NCBI GenBank assembly: GCA_964059195.1
Contig: CAXKWD010000003.1
Span: 200,532,174 to 200,596,173, forward strand
Direction of reading: 5' to 3'
DNA from: Ectobius pallidus
Lineage: Eukaryota; Arthropoda; Insecta; Blattodea; Ectobiidae
Length of the DNA stretch: 64,000 nucleotides
A program made the position numbers and the translations under genes. Under the pieces are notes generated by a model. It ran no database searches and was not told the origin of the DNA. It worked only from the letters and a program-made list of their open reading frames with translations. Positions 11,593 to 22,558 of this stretch are shown here, piece after piece (position 1 is the stretch's first letter; the number at the start of each line of letters is the position of its first letter).

Positions 11593-12761
11593 TAGGGACC
11601 GGATTTTTAGGTTTTTAAAAACACTGTTTTAGGTTTTCCATTAGGTGAAATAGTTTTTTTTAGGTTTTTTTCCCTAAAATATCGTTTTCGGGTAGAATAA
11701 TTGGTTGAATGAATTTGAATGTGCTACATAGGATTCTATACATTATACTTGTAAAGTTTAATTTAACAAAATTGACTTAAATTTGTGTAAACTTGCTTTA
11801 CTGCAATATTATACAATTGAAGAAAGAAAGCATAAACAATCAAAAGTAGCAATGAAAATAAGATTGCCTCACATTTCCTGGTTACAGCGTATCTCTAAAT
11901 ATCTTTCAAGATTCTCAACTGTGAAGTTCTTCCTGTTATCTCTTAGTTAATAGTTAATACTGTATCTAGACACTACCCTTCTCAGGATTAGAACCCGATG
12001 CTTCTAATTTAGTGAGTAAAATACTTATGGTTGGATGTGGAAAATGTGAAACTGATTATTTTTATTTCTTCGGTTGTTACGCATGCTAACCGCACAACAG
12101 ATCAACTAGGGACGAAAACTTCCCCCTTTTGTAGAAAGTTAAATAACACTTACGTGTTTCTGGCAGGCTTGACAAAATATTACTTTGCCATCGGTAGTAA
12201 AATTCAGTTCGTCGCCAATCCACTGCCGGAATAAACTCGATTTCATTTGTTTCGGCATAATTAACACGTCTACTTAAAACTCACAGTGAGACCACTCAGT
12301 ATGAATAATAGGGAAGTACTAAAGGCAAACAAGCGCTTTAAAACACAGAAATCTTTATACTTATTCATACACGGCAACAATGGTTGTTCGTACGAATATT
12401 TTAAAAGGAATATGCCGGTATTCTTACACTTCCTCTCTAGATACTGTCCATTTTAGACGACAATGGGTTGAACGAAACGCTGGTGGTATTAATTTCAACC
12501 CGACGAAAATTGTCTCTCCGCAAAATACCGATTTCTCAACCGACAAACAAAAAAGATAAAAAAAAGTAGCGTAAATTAGATATTTTAGGTTTTATATCCC
12601 GTTTAGGTATATTTAGGTTTTTATACCCCATTTAGGTATTTTTAGGTGCTACAGAATTAATGTGGGTGAATCCTATGGACATGATTCGAAAAAGTGTATG
12701 AGCGCTTTTTGTTTTGGAAGTAAGGAAAAAAATAGGTAAAAACCTAAGAATCCGGTCCCTA
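11593..12761 (-). mobile_element. hAT element copy 2, TSD CTCATGAG
   Basis: It has the same ends as the 5096-5871 element (TAGGGACCGG ... CCGGTCCCTA). An exact 8-bp duplication, CTCATGAG, lies at 11585-11592 and 12762-12769. It is 1169 bp. Both ends align with copy 1, but in the middle copy 2 has about 430 bp (roughly 11948-12375) where copy 1 has about 55 bp. That extra block includes an intact N-terminal exon of the transposase (separate entry). Copy 1 keeps the C-terminal exon and copy 2 the N-terminal one. Confidence 0.95.
12154..12258 (-). pseudogene. hAT transposase N-terminal BED-type zinc-finger exon
   Basis: The minus strand, from ATG at 12258, encodes 35 residues: MPKQMKSS, WIGDELNF, TDGKVIFCQACQKH. 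The CxxC pair and the F-x-TDGKxxFCxxC pattern are typical of BED-like fingers at the start of insect hAT transposases. The exon ends at a consensus splice donor (CAC then GTAAGT, 12153-12148). In a full element the finger would bind the TIRs. Here the rest of the gene is deleted. Confidence 0.8.
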
Positions 12762-12940
12762 CTCATGAGTTGCATTCCATTCTATTGAACGTGCGGGCAC
12801 TAATGGTAATTGTAGAAGTGTGGAAAATATTTTCTCGGTATCCTTAGTAACACGATATTTTAGAATTTTAGTGTGTATTAAACAGGATGACAAACGTATC
12901 AAGAGGTAACTTTTATATAGTTTTATATAGTGATGTCAAG

Positions 12941-13324
12941 CATAGGCGTAGCGAGGGGGGGGTTTTGGGGGTTTGAACCCCCCCCATTGAATAAAAAATG
13001 GAAAATTGTATGATTTTTTTAAGCCTGCCCATAAATTGCTTAATACAAGTATAAAGCGTGGGAAGCTTAAAACTCGTTATTTTGCGTCTTAATTTTTAAA
13101 ATTTTCCGGGGAAGGACCCCCGGAAGCTTAAAACTTGTTATTTTGCATCTTAATTTTTAAAATTTTCCGTGGGAGAACCCCCGGAAGCTTAAAACTCGTT
13201 ATTTTGCATCTTAATTTTTAAAATTTTCCGGGGGAGGGCCCCCGGACCCCCCTCTCCTTCCATACTCGCCAGACCCCGCGGATGTTATAACCCCCCCCAT
13301 GTGGTCGGCCTGGCTACGCCTATG
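12941..13324. mobile_element. hAT MITE with internal minisatellite, TSD ATGTCAAG
   Basis: The ends are CATAGGCGTAGCGAGG and CCTGGCTACGCCTATG, with an exact 8-bp duplication ATGTCAAG at 12933-12940 and 13325-13332. Inside are about three tandem copies of a ~61-bp unit (ggaagcttaaaactcgttat ... aaaattttccgggg). Poly-G and poly-C blocks sit next to each end. There is no coding capacity. Confidence 0.95.
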
Positions 13325-13332
13325 ATGTCAAG

Positions 13333-13965
13333 GAACCGGATGAAAAGAGCGTATAACGCAAGATAGCATAACAAACGGACATCTACTATCGAAGTCTTAT
13401 TGTAGTTAGAAATGTTTAATTCTTATGAATATATATTTGGAAAATCATTATTTTTTGTGAAAGATAATAACCTTTTGCATCTTTCAATCGGTACATACGA
13501 AAGCATATGCTAAGAAGATGTCCGTGGAAAACATTTTAAACACACTGTTGGATAGATAATCTTTTCAACTGTAAAATGGTACATGACATATTGTGCCATC
13601 TACTCAGGGAAAGCTAGAACTAAAAGAAAAAGGAATCGGTACTGTCTGGACGCGAGTCAAGTATGAATGCACTTGCATTATTGTGCCCAGCTCTCCGCGA
13701 TTATGGCAGAAAAGACTATGTAACATGTAAATTATACTTAATTCAATCAAAACATACAAGTAACAGAAAATTCCCATTTTTGATCAAATGTGCTTGCAAC
13801 CTCCCCTTAAGATATTATTTCTTGGTAGGCATTTGTAGCATATGATAATGGGTAGCCATGCTCTCTCATTCTCTAGTTAAATCCCCGTGATCAATATATT
13901 TACAATATTGCAGACTTTATTATTATTACTATTTGTTCATTGGGAATTAGTCCAGTCGAATTAGA
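13333..13965. other. No recognised feature
   Basis: AT-rich sequence. Short ORFs are present but none has a recognisable pattern. Confidence 0.4.
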
Positions 13966-13967
13966 TT

Positions 13968-14070
13968 TTTTGCTGCATTAAATCATGTAGTTCCAAATGT
14001 TTCACGAATGCGTAGTTGGAGGCCCCTTGAACAACGCCTAATATTTTCCCGCCAATTTCAGGTGCCGCGG
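13968..14070. repeat. Left arm of inverted repeat around the unknown-gene relic
   Basis: The sequence from ttttgctgcattaaatcatg to ccaatttcaggtgccgc is the reverse complement of 16102-16206, nearly base for base over about 103 bp. Confidence 0.85.
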
Positions 14071-14660
14071 GGGGTGGGGGGAGGCTCAAAGGTCCCTTTT
14101 TTCAGTTTTCGGCGAAAATCTCGAAAGCAATGCATCATACGGAAAATATTATTCTTTTCAAAATTAAAGCTTATTAAATTCCCTACAAAAAGTATATTAA
14201 TATTTATCTCTATGTGTTACCGACTCCGAGAATGAGCCGGTGAAAGCGGAAAATTTACAGAAAATTTTGTGGCGCCTCACGTTTTTCGTCAAACTTGCCC
14301 TTCCAATTCTTTTGTTTTCCATTTTACAGGAAAGGTGTGAGAAAGGAAGTTCTAGAGATTTAAATTTCCTTCAAGAATATATGCGCATTTGCTAATTTAT
14401 CTTCACATAGTTAAAAGTTACAGCGTTTTTACATTTCGGAGTCTATTTCGAGATTCCACTAGTAAACTGCTCATCGTTTTATTTCGGTTTTCAAGGGCTT
14501 TAACTCTCTGTATCACTTTATTTATTTTTATGTAAACATCAATATATATACATATGTGTGTGTATGTGTGTGAATGTATGTTGGCCTCTATATCTATGAA
14601 ATGTGAACTTTTATGTACGTTACTTATTGTTTAGCTAATCGACGTAGTTTACGTTGTTAG

Positions 14661-16112
14661 TGTACGACGGTTTTAAGTAAGCTTGCTCAGTGGTTGGATG
14701 ATCGCCTGCCTTTTGCTGTACACGATTCTTTGATGTCCCTTTCAACCGGAGTAATAGGAACCAACAACATCAACTGTTACCATGCAGTGGACATCGGAAC
14801 CCGTACAATGGAAACTTTTGTTGGAATGAACTTTGCAGAAATGAAGCAGTGTGAGAAGAACGCAATAGTCCCATTGGCTGCTATGAGTAACACTGTCAAA
14901 CTTGACAACGAAGTGGTGGTGGTCGAGCTTTTTTTCCAGAGGACCATAATTACCAAGAAAACTAAAGAGGATGTAGAGGAGCTGTTGAAGTGTGAGTTAA
15001 CCCCATACCCCATGATTATTTTCGACGAAGGGATTATGAGGAAAATAAGAAAGTCAGCTTAAATCGATGGCGGGTTCCACCTTCATAGAAAGTTCCCCTC
15101 CATCTGCTCAATATGTGTCTTACATAATCAACCATTACGGCTACAACTCTGCTGTGGTTTTTGACGGTTACGAAGACACGAATTCCACGAAAAGAGCCGA
15201 ACAACATCGGAGGGCATCAAGCAAAACATCAGTGGATGTAGACTTTGATGAGAACATGGTGAGAACCAAGCTGATTAGTATGTTAGCGCAGGCCTTGGGT
15301 GCAAAAGGTATACAGTTCACCATAGGCAAAGGAAACGCTGACTGCAGCATTGTCAGGTGTGGATTAGAAAATACCTCTAATTCAAATGTGGGGGTAGTTG
15401 GCGAAGACATAGACCTGCTCGTCTTGCTCGTGGCACTCACACCACAGACCATGAAAGTGAGGCAACACAGAAGACAGGTTGTACTCCTCCCAACAACCTC
15501 AGGCCTTGCTATTAGGCCAGTACATTCTCTTTATCCATTGCTTCACTAGGTGCGATACCACTTCTGCAATTTATGGAAAAAGTAAAGCAGCCATAGTTAA
15601 ATGTTTCCAGCTGTTTCCTAACGAATCCAAAAACATCGTGAATTGTTTTACAACACCACATCCACGCCAGGAGATATTGCTGAAGCCGGGGAACAAATGT
15701 TCCTCCTGATGTATCAGACCCCACCCCACAAGCATGACCTCAATCATCACAGGTACCGGTACATTTCATTTTGTATTGCATGTACTAACTTCATTGAAGC
15801 ATGCTGTTTGATAAATAAATATTCTATTCTATTCTGTTTTATTCACAAGTACATGTGCTTCCTCAAATCGTCAGCCAAGATGAAAGCTAATTTGTCTTCA
15901 TTGCCACCTACGAAAGATGCTGCTCTACATCACTCGTACAGAATGTTTCTACAGGTCCAACAGTGGTTTGGAAATGAATCTCTCGAACCTGAACGTTGGG
16001 TTGGACAAGAGAAGATGGGGGATATCTGACTCCTATTAAGACCAAGGCCCCTATTGCACCTGACAGCGTGCTCAACTCCATATTTTGTCGTTGTACCACA
16101 GGCTGCGGCACC
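14661..16112 (+). pseudogene. Frameshifted relic of a conserved arthropod gene of unknown function
   Basis: Successive plus-strand frames keep blocks of one protein. The open frame 14661-15062 contains AQWLDDRLPF. The frame 15067-15549 contains VVFDGYEDTNSTKRAEQHRR, GNADCSIV and VVGEDIDLLVLLVA. The next frame, after a shift near 15500, has FIHCFTRCDTTSAIYGKSK. A later segment from about 15875 has LPPTKDAALHHSYRMFLQVQ, YLTPIKTKAP and a C-x-C-x(3)-C-G cysteine cluster. I have seen this block order (FDGY-STK, D-D-LL-LL, H-x-TGCDTTSA, LPPT, CxC cluster) in uncharacterised arthropod proteins, often multicopy. The two Asp-rich motifs could suggest a PIN-like nuclease fold, but that is inference. 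The frame stops exactly as it enters the right inverted-repeat arm, so the C-terminus is lost. Frameshifts and stops make it non-functional. Confidence 0.7.
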
Positions 16113-16206
16113 TGAAATTGGCGGGAAAATATTAGGCGTTGTTCAGGGGACCTTCCACTACACATTCGTGAAACATTTGGAACTACATGATTTAATGCAG
16201 CAAAAC
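16102..16206. repeat. Right arm of inverted repeat around the unknown-gene relic
   Basis: Reverse complement of 13968-14070. Together the arms bracket 2.24 kb. No target duplication was found outside the arms. Confidence 0.85.
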
Positions 16207-16213
16207 CAACTTT

Positions 16214-16996
16214 TTACTTCCTCTGCCCGTACCATAGGTACTATAGGTAGAGGAAGTATTGTTTTCGACCCCAAAATTCGAAGTTGAGTTTTTAGCATAT
16301 ATACACGTTTCAAGGCCCCCTGAATCCAAAAATACTATTTTTGGAAACATGTCTGTGTGTCTGTCTGTGAACACTCTAGCTCCAAAACGGAAAATCGTAT
16401 GAAAACGAAATTTCGTATTTGGGTCAGGTACCTTCTGAAGATGTGAGGATAAGATTGGCGACTATTTTCTCTTATTTTTAAGGGGACTTTACATGAAGAA
16501 ATTTTCGTTTTTCGCGATTTTCTCGAAAACGGCTCTAACGATTTTCTTTCAAATTTGCACATGTGTTCCTTTTACTGAGAGCTAAAATTTTGATTTGAAA
16601 CTTTTTTTCGAAAAAATTCTCTGAGGGTAGTTACAAGCCACCCACTGTTTGTAGAAAGTTTGTCTTGCGTGATGAACAACTCAATACGCGCTCTTTCACG
16701 GCCTCTTATTCTATATAAGAATGTGAAGTGAGAAAGATGAATTGTTGGCCATGCATAGAGTAAAGAAGTATTTGAGGGAAATATTCGATAAATTTAGGAA
16801 ATTATATTTTACGGCGGAAAGTTCAATAAACGTCTGCAGTCACTTGTTTTTTTTTTAAGTTTGTTATATAGCCTGCGTTTTTAGTCACATCATTGAAAGA
16901 AGAGGTATTTATAGGATAATTAGCGTAAAATTGTGTCCTGCGATTCTGTACAAGGATATGTGAATACTGCTAACTTTTATTTGGGCAGAGGAAGTT
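16214..16996. mobile_element. TIR element, ACTTCCTCTGCCC ends, with CTGTC-rich core
   Basis: The ends acttcctctgccc (16214) and gggcagaggaagt (16984-16996) are perfect inverted repeats. The first 450 bp contain gaggaagtattg, then gtctgtgtgtctgtctgtg and a gattttctcgaaaacggctc block. That layout recurs at 23220-23637 (reversed), 50551-51060 and 56110-56520. No transposase is seen. Confidence 0.7.
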
Positions 16997-17582
16997 ATGT
17001 GACTTTCACATCAGATTTTTTTGTCTAATTTCACTGGGCTAAATGTGTATTCTTCTTCCTCTATATATAAAAGCCAAAACCCACTGACTCACTGATCACA
17101 GTTTCTCAAAAACTATACAGCCTAGGAACTTGAAACTTGGTACACATAATGCTCCTAGGCTCTAGATGCGCACTAAGAAAGGATTTCAAAATCTTTGGCC
17201 TCTAAGGGCCAAAATAGGGTTGTAAAGTTATGCAATTCACCAAAAGGAATTCATACTGCATGTAGGCCTATACAATCCCCATGACAACATTATTTTTTTT
17301 AAACTACACAGGTGGCTTGGCATGACAGTGTGATTTTATGTAGACGTAATAGATATAAAATTATGAGAAAGGCTATCAATAGAATTCCTATAAATGATTA
17401 TCAACTATTTTGTGACACGAAGTAAATTCAGAAGGTCCTGGGTTCTATTATTAAGAGTTGAACTCTTTTCTTATAGTTAGCCTAGGACTGTATTGCGAAA
17501 GATAGTACATACAATATCAATAGATATAATTTCCTGATTAATTTCTATTTACCATATTATCTCCCTATCTTTACCTTAGTTA

Positions 17583-18020
17583 TTACCTCTCCCTTTTGGG
17601 GTCATTTAAGCGACCCACGTTTCCCAGGCCTTACAGGGCCGCGACCTATCGGGAGAGGGATTATCTATGGATCACATACATACTTTCTTGACCAGACAAG
17701 GACATGGAGGACCTCCCGAATGAGTAATCAGTCCAATGCCGGGGCCACCTCCGATATAACACAAACACATAGGACGAGATACACCATTCACACACTCACT
17801 CTGAACAAGGCGAGGATGGGATGAGGATGATAATGGCTGCTAGATGATATCCGGGGACCACTAGGGCCTAAAGTTACCAGAGCCTAAAGTTACCAGACAT
17901 TTGTCTCACGGGTGAGGAAGAATCCTGGAAAAAACCCTACCTAGGTAACTTGTCCCGACCAGTATTCGAACCGGAGCTCACTGCGTGAGAGGAGCGAACG
18001 CATCCCGTAAGCCCAGCTGT
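17583..18020 (-). mobile_element. tRNA-derived SINE, family S1
   Basis: Reverse complement of the SINE at 47168-47598. The tRNA-like head is at the high end: box A region gcccagctg/ggatgcgttcg, and box B as gtattcgaaccgg reversed. The body includes gtaacttgtcccgac, catatactttcttgacc-type and agagggattatc segments. A 16-bp piece (gcctaaagttaccaga) is duplicated in tandem near 17867-17896. Confidence 0.85.
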
Positions 18021-18196
18021 TTACTGTATGTTTCCCAAAATTGAAACAGAACGATTAAATTTTTTAAGATATAATCAGAGTAAACTACGGGTGGAGGAGT
18101 GTGTGGAATATAAATACGTCCACCGTGTTGGCTAGACGGCTGATGATTTATAGAAGTACATCAAATCGACTTTACATTTTGTTCACTTAACCTATA

Positions 18197-18921
18197 CAGG
18201 GTGTTAATGAATAACACCGAAATATTTTACCTGAGTATAGAGGGGACATAGACAAGCAACATTTATTAGAAGATTTTTGCTCTGTGATGTAAAATGTGTA
18301 TGCTACAGTGCATTAAAGTCCTTAAAATTTGGTGCTCATCTCCGCGGTATCACTCTTGCCTGAATCACCTCGGACGAGTCATGGTCATCACCCCACGGCT
18401 TCGTCCCGGGTCTAGACCTGCCTTTGGGCAGAACACTCATCATCATCAACTCAATAATTGAGCGAAATAGGGTTAAAATTGGCATTAAATTGACTTCATG
18501 CCTTCCTAATGATCAATATAAACTTCATTCTTAATCATTCATCCACAGCTATTACATAATTTAGAGTTTTCATAATCTGCAAAATTTACTGATTAATCAC
18601 CTGATTGCCTGCCACTGCATTATGTTTTTATTCCTAATTCCAAACCTAACAAAAATGCTTCGTTTGTCTTTTTTCCCTCCGAGTTGTAAGATATCGATTG
18701 TCATTTTTTACAATTTTCCCGACCACTACATAATATTCACTGTTCCTTTGTTTCCCATCATTTCAAGTATTAGAAGACAGTGGCGTGCATATCCTTGGGA
18801 TATTTTATGTTATAACAGGAAGAATTGAATCCATAGAGCAAAAATCTCCTAATAAAAGTTGCTTGTCTATGTCCCCTCTATACACAGGTAAAATATTTCG
18901 GTGTTATTCATTAACACCCTG
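18197..18921. mobile_element. MITE with ~95-bp TIRs and TA footprint
   Basis: The left end is cagggtgttaatgaataaca, continuing inverted-complementary for about 95 bp, and the right end is its complement ending at 18921. TA flanks both sides (18195-18196, 18922-18923), consistent with the mariner/Tc1 group. The interior holds a non-coding 18341-18440 segment (ccccacggcttcgtcccggg) and no transposase. Confidence 0.85.
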
Positions 18922-19137
18922 TATATACATAAATCTAACCATGCGAAGCATTGATGGGTCAGCTAGTCTCTATATATTTATACAAGGGTCATTTCAGAAG
19001 TGATGGCAACTATTATTTATCAGTCAATAAAGCTTCAGGAAACAAAAATCAGGATATGCGATTGAAAGTCGTTGGAATGTTCTTCGCAATGCTGGTACTA
19101 AATTGGGATCCAGATACAAGGCGCTATGGGTAAGGGA

Positions 19138-20283
19138 CAGGGGCGTACGGTGAAATTTTGTTTGGGAGGGGTTCAATGTAAAGTCGTCTCAGCTCCATGT
19201 CCTTGCGCACATTGGGAATTATTACTTTTTTTAATTACTAAACAGTTGTATTGTTTTAAAATAGAGAGATTGTCCACCTTAGAACCCTTGTCGTTACACT
19301 TATCTGGGGCCTTTTATAAAATATAAAATAACATAGAAGGCACAAGCACACGTTAAAAACACTGTTGTCAAATTAATAAAACTTCTTCTTGGTCCCAGAT
19401 GCGTCTAATACTTGAAAATGCATTTCGATGCAAGTTGCATCATCTTCAGTTCAGATTTGGAGACACAACAGTCACAATGTCTGATGATGTACAAATGCAT
19501 TTTCAAGTATTAGACGTATCTGGGACCAAGAAGAAGTTTTATTAATTTGACAACAGTGTTTTTAACGTGTGCTTGTGCACTCTATGTTATTTTATATTTT
19601 ATAAAAGGCCCCAGATAAGTGTAACGACAAGGGTTCTAATGTGGACAATCTCTCTATTTTAAAACGATTTTAACCCTGTCTGAAGATGAAATTCATTAAT
19701 AAAGTTGTATTGTGATAATTAATACACTGTAATAAATTAATATGCAGCTCAGTCTTTGAAAGTGTTTTTCTTGAGATTTCTATCCATTTCTCGTTTAAGC
19801 TAGAGTCTATAAATAAAATCTTTCTCTGGAAAAATTATCATAATACTGTATGGTGCATAGGTCACGTTTTTAAAGTCATCTGTAAATCCACCGGTGGAAA
19901 AGCCCGATTCATGCCAATTACTTCATGATAATTTTGTGATGAGCTCGTGAGTACTGTTGGCTTTACAAACAGGTTGATGCATTTTGGCGGGAGTATTCGA
20001 GTTGTCGTTTGACAGACTCCAAAGGGATTTTTGTTTACTAGTAACTTAATTCATCACTGTTATTAAGCTGAAAAGCTTTCAACACCACGACGTTTTGAAA
20101 TTTGAATCTTAAATAAATTCTGATAAACCTTAAATAATGCTTAGGTATGTATGACACTGTAAAATATGTAACAACCGAATCAGAGCTTTTAAATTTCGTT
20201 CCATTATCTATAGTCTTCAAAATATTGAAAATATTTCGGGAGGGATTTCAACCCCCTGAACCCCCCCTTACCGTATGCCCCTG
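19138..20283. mobile_element. hAT element nested in mariner, TSD GTAAGGGA
   Basis: The ends are CAGGGGCGTACGGTGAA and TTACCGTATGCCCCTG, with an exact 8-bp duplication GTAAGGGA at 19130-19137 and 20284-20291. No transposase frame is evident. About 420 bp of its interior is a palindrome (separate entry). Confidence 0.95.
19252..19668. repeat. Near-perfect palindrome inside the nested hAT
   Basis: The arms are about 19252-19435 and 19487-19668. Each begins at the outer edge with gttttaaaatagagagattg and ends inward at attttcaagtattagacg. The spacer is about 50 bp and contains catcatcttcagttcag. Sequences such as ccagatNcgtctaatacttg lie on both strands. Confidence 0.9.
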
Positions 20284-20932
20284 GTAAGGGAGATTGAAAG
20301 ATGCGTAAATAGAGATCATTTTTTTTGTTTTACATATGCACAAAACACACGCGTAATACTCATACTCTTACAAGCTAACAACCTTCAAAATAATCCCCCA
20401 AGGCGTCCACACATCTTTGCCAACGATGAGGAAGGCGCTGAATACCATCAGCTGTGTGAAGGCCTCCATCCAATGTGCAACAGTTCGACAGGGCAATGCC
20501 ATATCACCCAATGCTTCTCGTAGCTCAGCATGACACTCACGAGCTCGCTATTCAATTTTAGTGACATCCATTTCGGAACACAGTCTCTAGGATACTAAAG
20601 TTTGCATGTGTTGTCTACTGGACACCAATTCACTCGAACATCGTCTGGTGGTCGCATCCCATTATGTGTACCGCATATGCGATTATTCGGAATATATAAA
20701 ATAGTTGCCATGATTTCTGAAATGACCCTCGTATATAGTATGTTGTTTGCGGATTGGTCATACTTATGGATCTATTAAAGCTTGTCAAGATGATTTTGAC
20801 CTTTTAAGCAGTGCTTTCGCGTATTGAGTATCTGTCCTTCCTTCCCTCATTGGTGCCGAAGGACCTCTTGGTTATCCGCCTTCTGTGCTTTCTGGTTGTA
20901 TTTGCATTTCTAATCAAGTATGAGAGGTGCTT

Positions 20933-21535
20933 TCATACAATTAAAATCTAAAACCTGTTTTATTTGCAACATTTAAGTACACCTTCAAGCTACTTCTGTA
21001 CATAGTCACGCTCCGATTGAGACATTAGTCAAACTGTGGTGCAACTTTGAAATACCCTCTTCATAGAAGCTTGCTTTCAGCATATTGAGAAAGGTCTTCA
21101 CGGCATTTTGAAGTGTTTTGAAATTCCTCGTTGGCGTGGAAGCTCTGTCCTTCCAGATCCTTCTTCAGCTGCCGAAAAAGATAAAAGTCACTCGATAAAA
21201 GTGACGAGTTTTTTAGATCCATCATCACAGAGGATGAAACGTGGTTTCGTTACGACAATCCAGAATCAAAAGGACAATCCAAACAACGTATGCACACAAA
21301 TTTCCAGAACAAACCCAAGATCTGGCTTCCACACCAACAAGAATTTCAAAACACTTCAAGATGCCGTGAAGTCCTTCTCAATACACTGATGGCAAGCTTC
21401 TATGAAGAGGGTATTTGAAAGTTGGTACCACGCTACAACAAATGACTCAATCAGACCGGGACTATGGAGAGAAGTAGCCAGAAGGAGTACCTAAATGTTC
21501 CAAATAAAACAGTTTTGATTTTCACTGTGTGGTTT
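20933..21535 (+). mobile_element. mariner transposase relic with inverted duplicate of its 3' end
   Basis: The plus strand, about 21200-21520, encodes a mariner DDE fragment: EDETWFRYDN, SKQRMHTNFQNKPKIW, LLNTLMASFYEEG. The C-terminal 200 bp (21320-21535) is repeated in reverse on the left at 20933-21170, so the relic has two copies of its 3' end facing each other. No clear TIR tips or TA footprint. Confidence 0.75.
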
Positions 21536-21542
21536 TCATTTT

Positions 21543-21827
21543 GTGCCCAATCGGAGGTTAAAAATAATAGCCCCCGTATTTGGAGATCGAAGATTATGTA
21601 ATACAAATGTAAAATGCAGATTATTATATGGATGTGAAACATGGAAAGCCATAAAAGTAATTGCGAAGAAATTGCAAGTGTTTGTACACAGATGTCTGAG
21701 GAATATTATAGAAATTTTGTGGCCACGAACCATATCAAATGACCAGACAGATATCAGTCAAGACATCAAGTTTATGAAATGGAAATGGATAGGACATGTG
21801 CTGAGGCAGGACAATGAAAACAAATAA
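21543..21827 (+). pseudogene. LINE C-terminal fragment, first part
   Basis: It encodes KCRLLYGCETWKAIKVIAKK, VFVHRCLRNIIEILWPRT and KWKWIGHVLRQDNENK. This is the C-terminal region of an RTE/CR1-like retrotransposon protein. The natural continuation is found 1.8 kb away at 23640-23830, so a later insertion split the gene. Confidence 0.8.
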
Positions 21828-22082
21828 ATGGTGCAAAAATATGTTGCACAAACTTTCTCGCACATACGTGTTAAAGGCTTGCACAGAAAAAATTAAATTA
21901 AAGAGACAATTAAATTTTATTTATTACATTTTCATAAAACTAAGAAGTATCTAGAACGGAAACCATCAGAGTCGATCTTCATGTTTAATGCTTTTACCGT
22001 GAAATAATAATAATAATAATAATGAATGACAGTAAAACTGCATATTATTAGTACTACTAGTATTACTACGGGAAAATTAAAA

Positions 22083-22235
22083 TATAAGTCGCACCTTGGG
22101 ATAAATCGGCACCACCCAACCCACCCACCAATACAAGGACAGTTGGTCACTCTGCTTCGCTCAGAAACAAAATACATCACACAGTAAATGCAAATGTGAA
22201 TATCGAATGGACGGAGCTTAAGGGGCGACTTATAT
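22083..22235. mobile_element. Short deleted relative of the 51.6 kb MITE
   Basis: The ends aaatataagtcgcacctt and cttaaggggcgacttatatt are inverted repeats. The interior (ttggtcactctgcttcgctc, aaatacatcacacagt) is a reverse match to 51680-51740. It is about 150 bp and internally deleted. Confidence 0.6.
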
Positions 22236-22299
22236 TTGAATTTCGCTATACTAAAACTAAAACTAAACTCCGTGGCACTACATTCCTTTAGGGATTTGG

Positions 22300-22558
22300 T
22301 CTACCAACCGACCGGTGTGTCATCTACCACAGGCAGATGGCAGGGTTGGGGCATGTGGTCAGCATGCCGACCCCCACGACCGTTAATGGTGGTTTCCATG
22401 ACCGGAGCCGCTACTTCTCTATCAAGTAGCTCCTCAATTTGAATCACGAGGATGTGTACCCCTACCAGACCCCTCAACCTCAGAAAAATCCAAGGATGTA
22501 CCGGGGATCGAACCCGGACCGACGGATCTGACGCTAACCACAAGACCACGCCGGCGGT
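22300..22558 (-). mobile_element. tRNA-derived SINE, family S2
   Basis: The reverse strand begins CCGGCGTGGTCTTGTGGTTA (box A) and has GGGTTCGATCCCCGG (box B) about 45 bp downstream, the spacing of an internal Pol III promoter. It then continues through a unique body to about 22300. No tail or target duplication was resolved. Confidence 0.75.

Larger units (their letters stand above)
17069..18967 (-). mobile_element. Retroposon family G (GGCTTCGCCCGCG-headed), TSD CTCTATATAT
   Basis: The low-coordinate end (tataaaagcc ... ctaagaaaggatttcaaaat) matches the inverted far end of the 41460-42041 element. The high-coordinate end (gcgaagcattgatgggtcag then ctagt) is a worn version of its GC-rich head. 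The whole is flanked by the 10-bp repeat CTCTATATAT at 17059-17068 and 18968-18977. A SINE (17583-18020) and a TA-flanked MITE (18197-18921) are nested inside. Confidence 0.65.
18983..20731 (-). mobile_element. mariner-like deletion derivative carrying a hAT
   Basis: The ends are caagggtcatttcagaagtg (18983) and the complement ending at 20731, with TA at 18981-18982 and 20732-20733. On the minus strand near 20535-20410 an HTH-like stretch (REALGDMALPCRTVAHWMEAF) is fused directly to a C-terminal tail reading LPHRWQRCVDALGDYFEG in a shifted frame, so the catalytic core is gone. A hAT with its own 8-bp duplication occupies 19138-20283. Confidence 0.85.

Noticed and set aside
14777..15709. Minus-strand ORFs at 14777-15013, 15168-15452 and 15512-15724
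   Set aside because: Shadows of the plus-strand unknown-gene relic, which has recognisable motifs.
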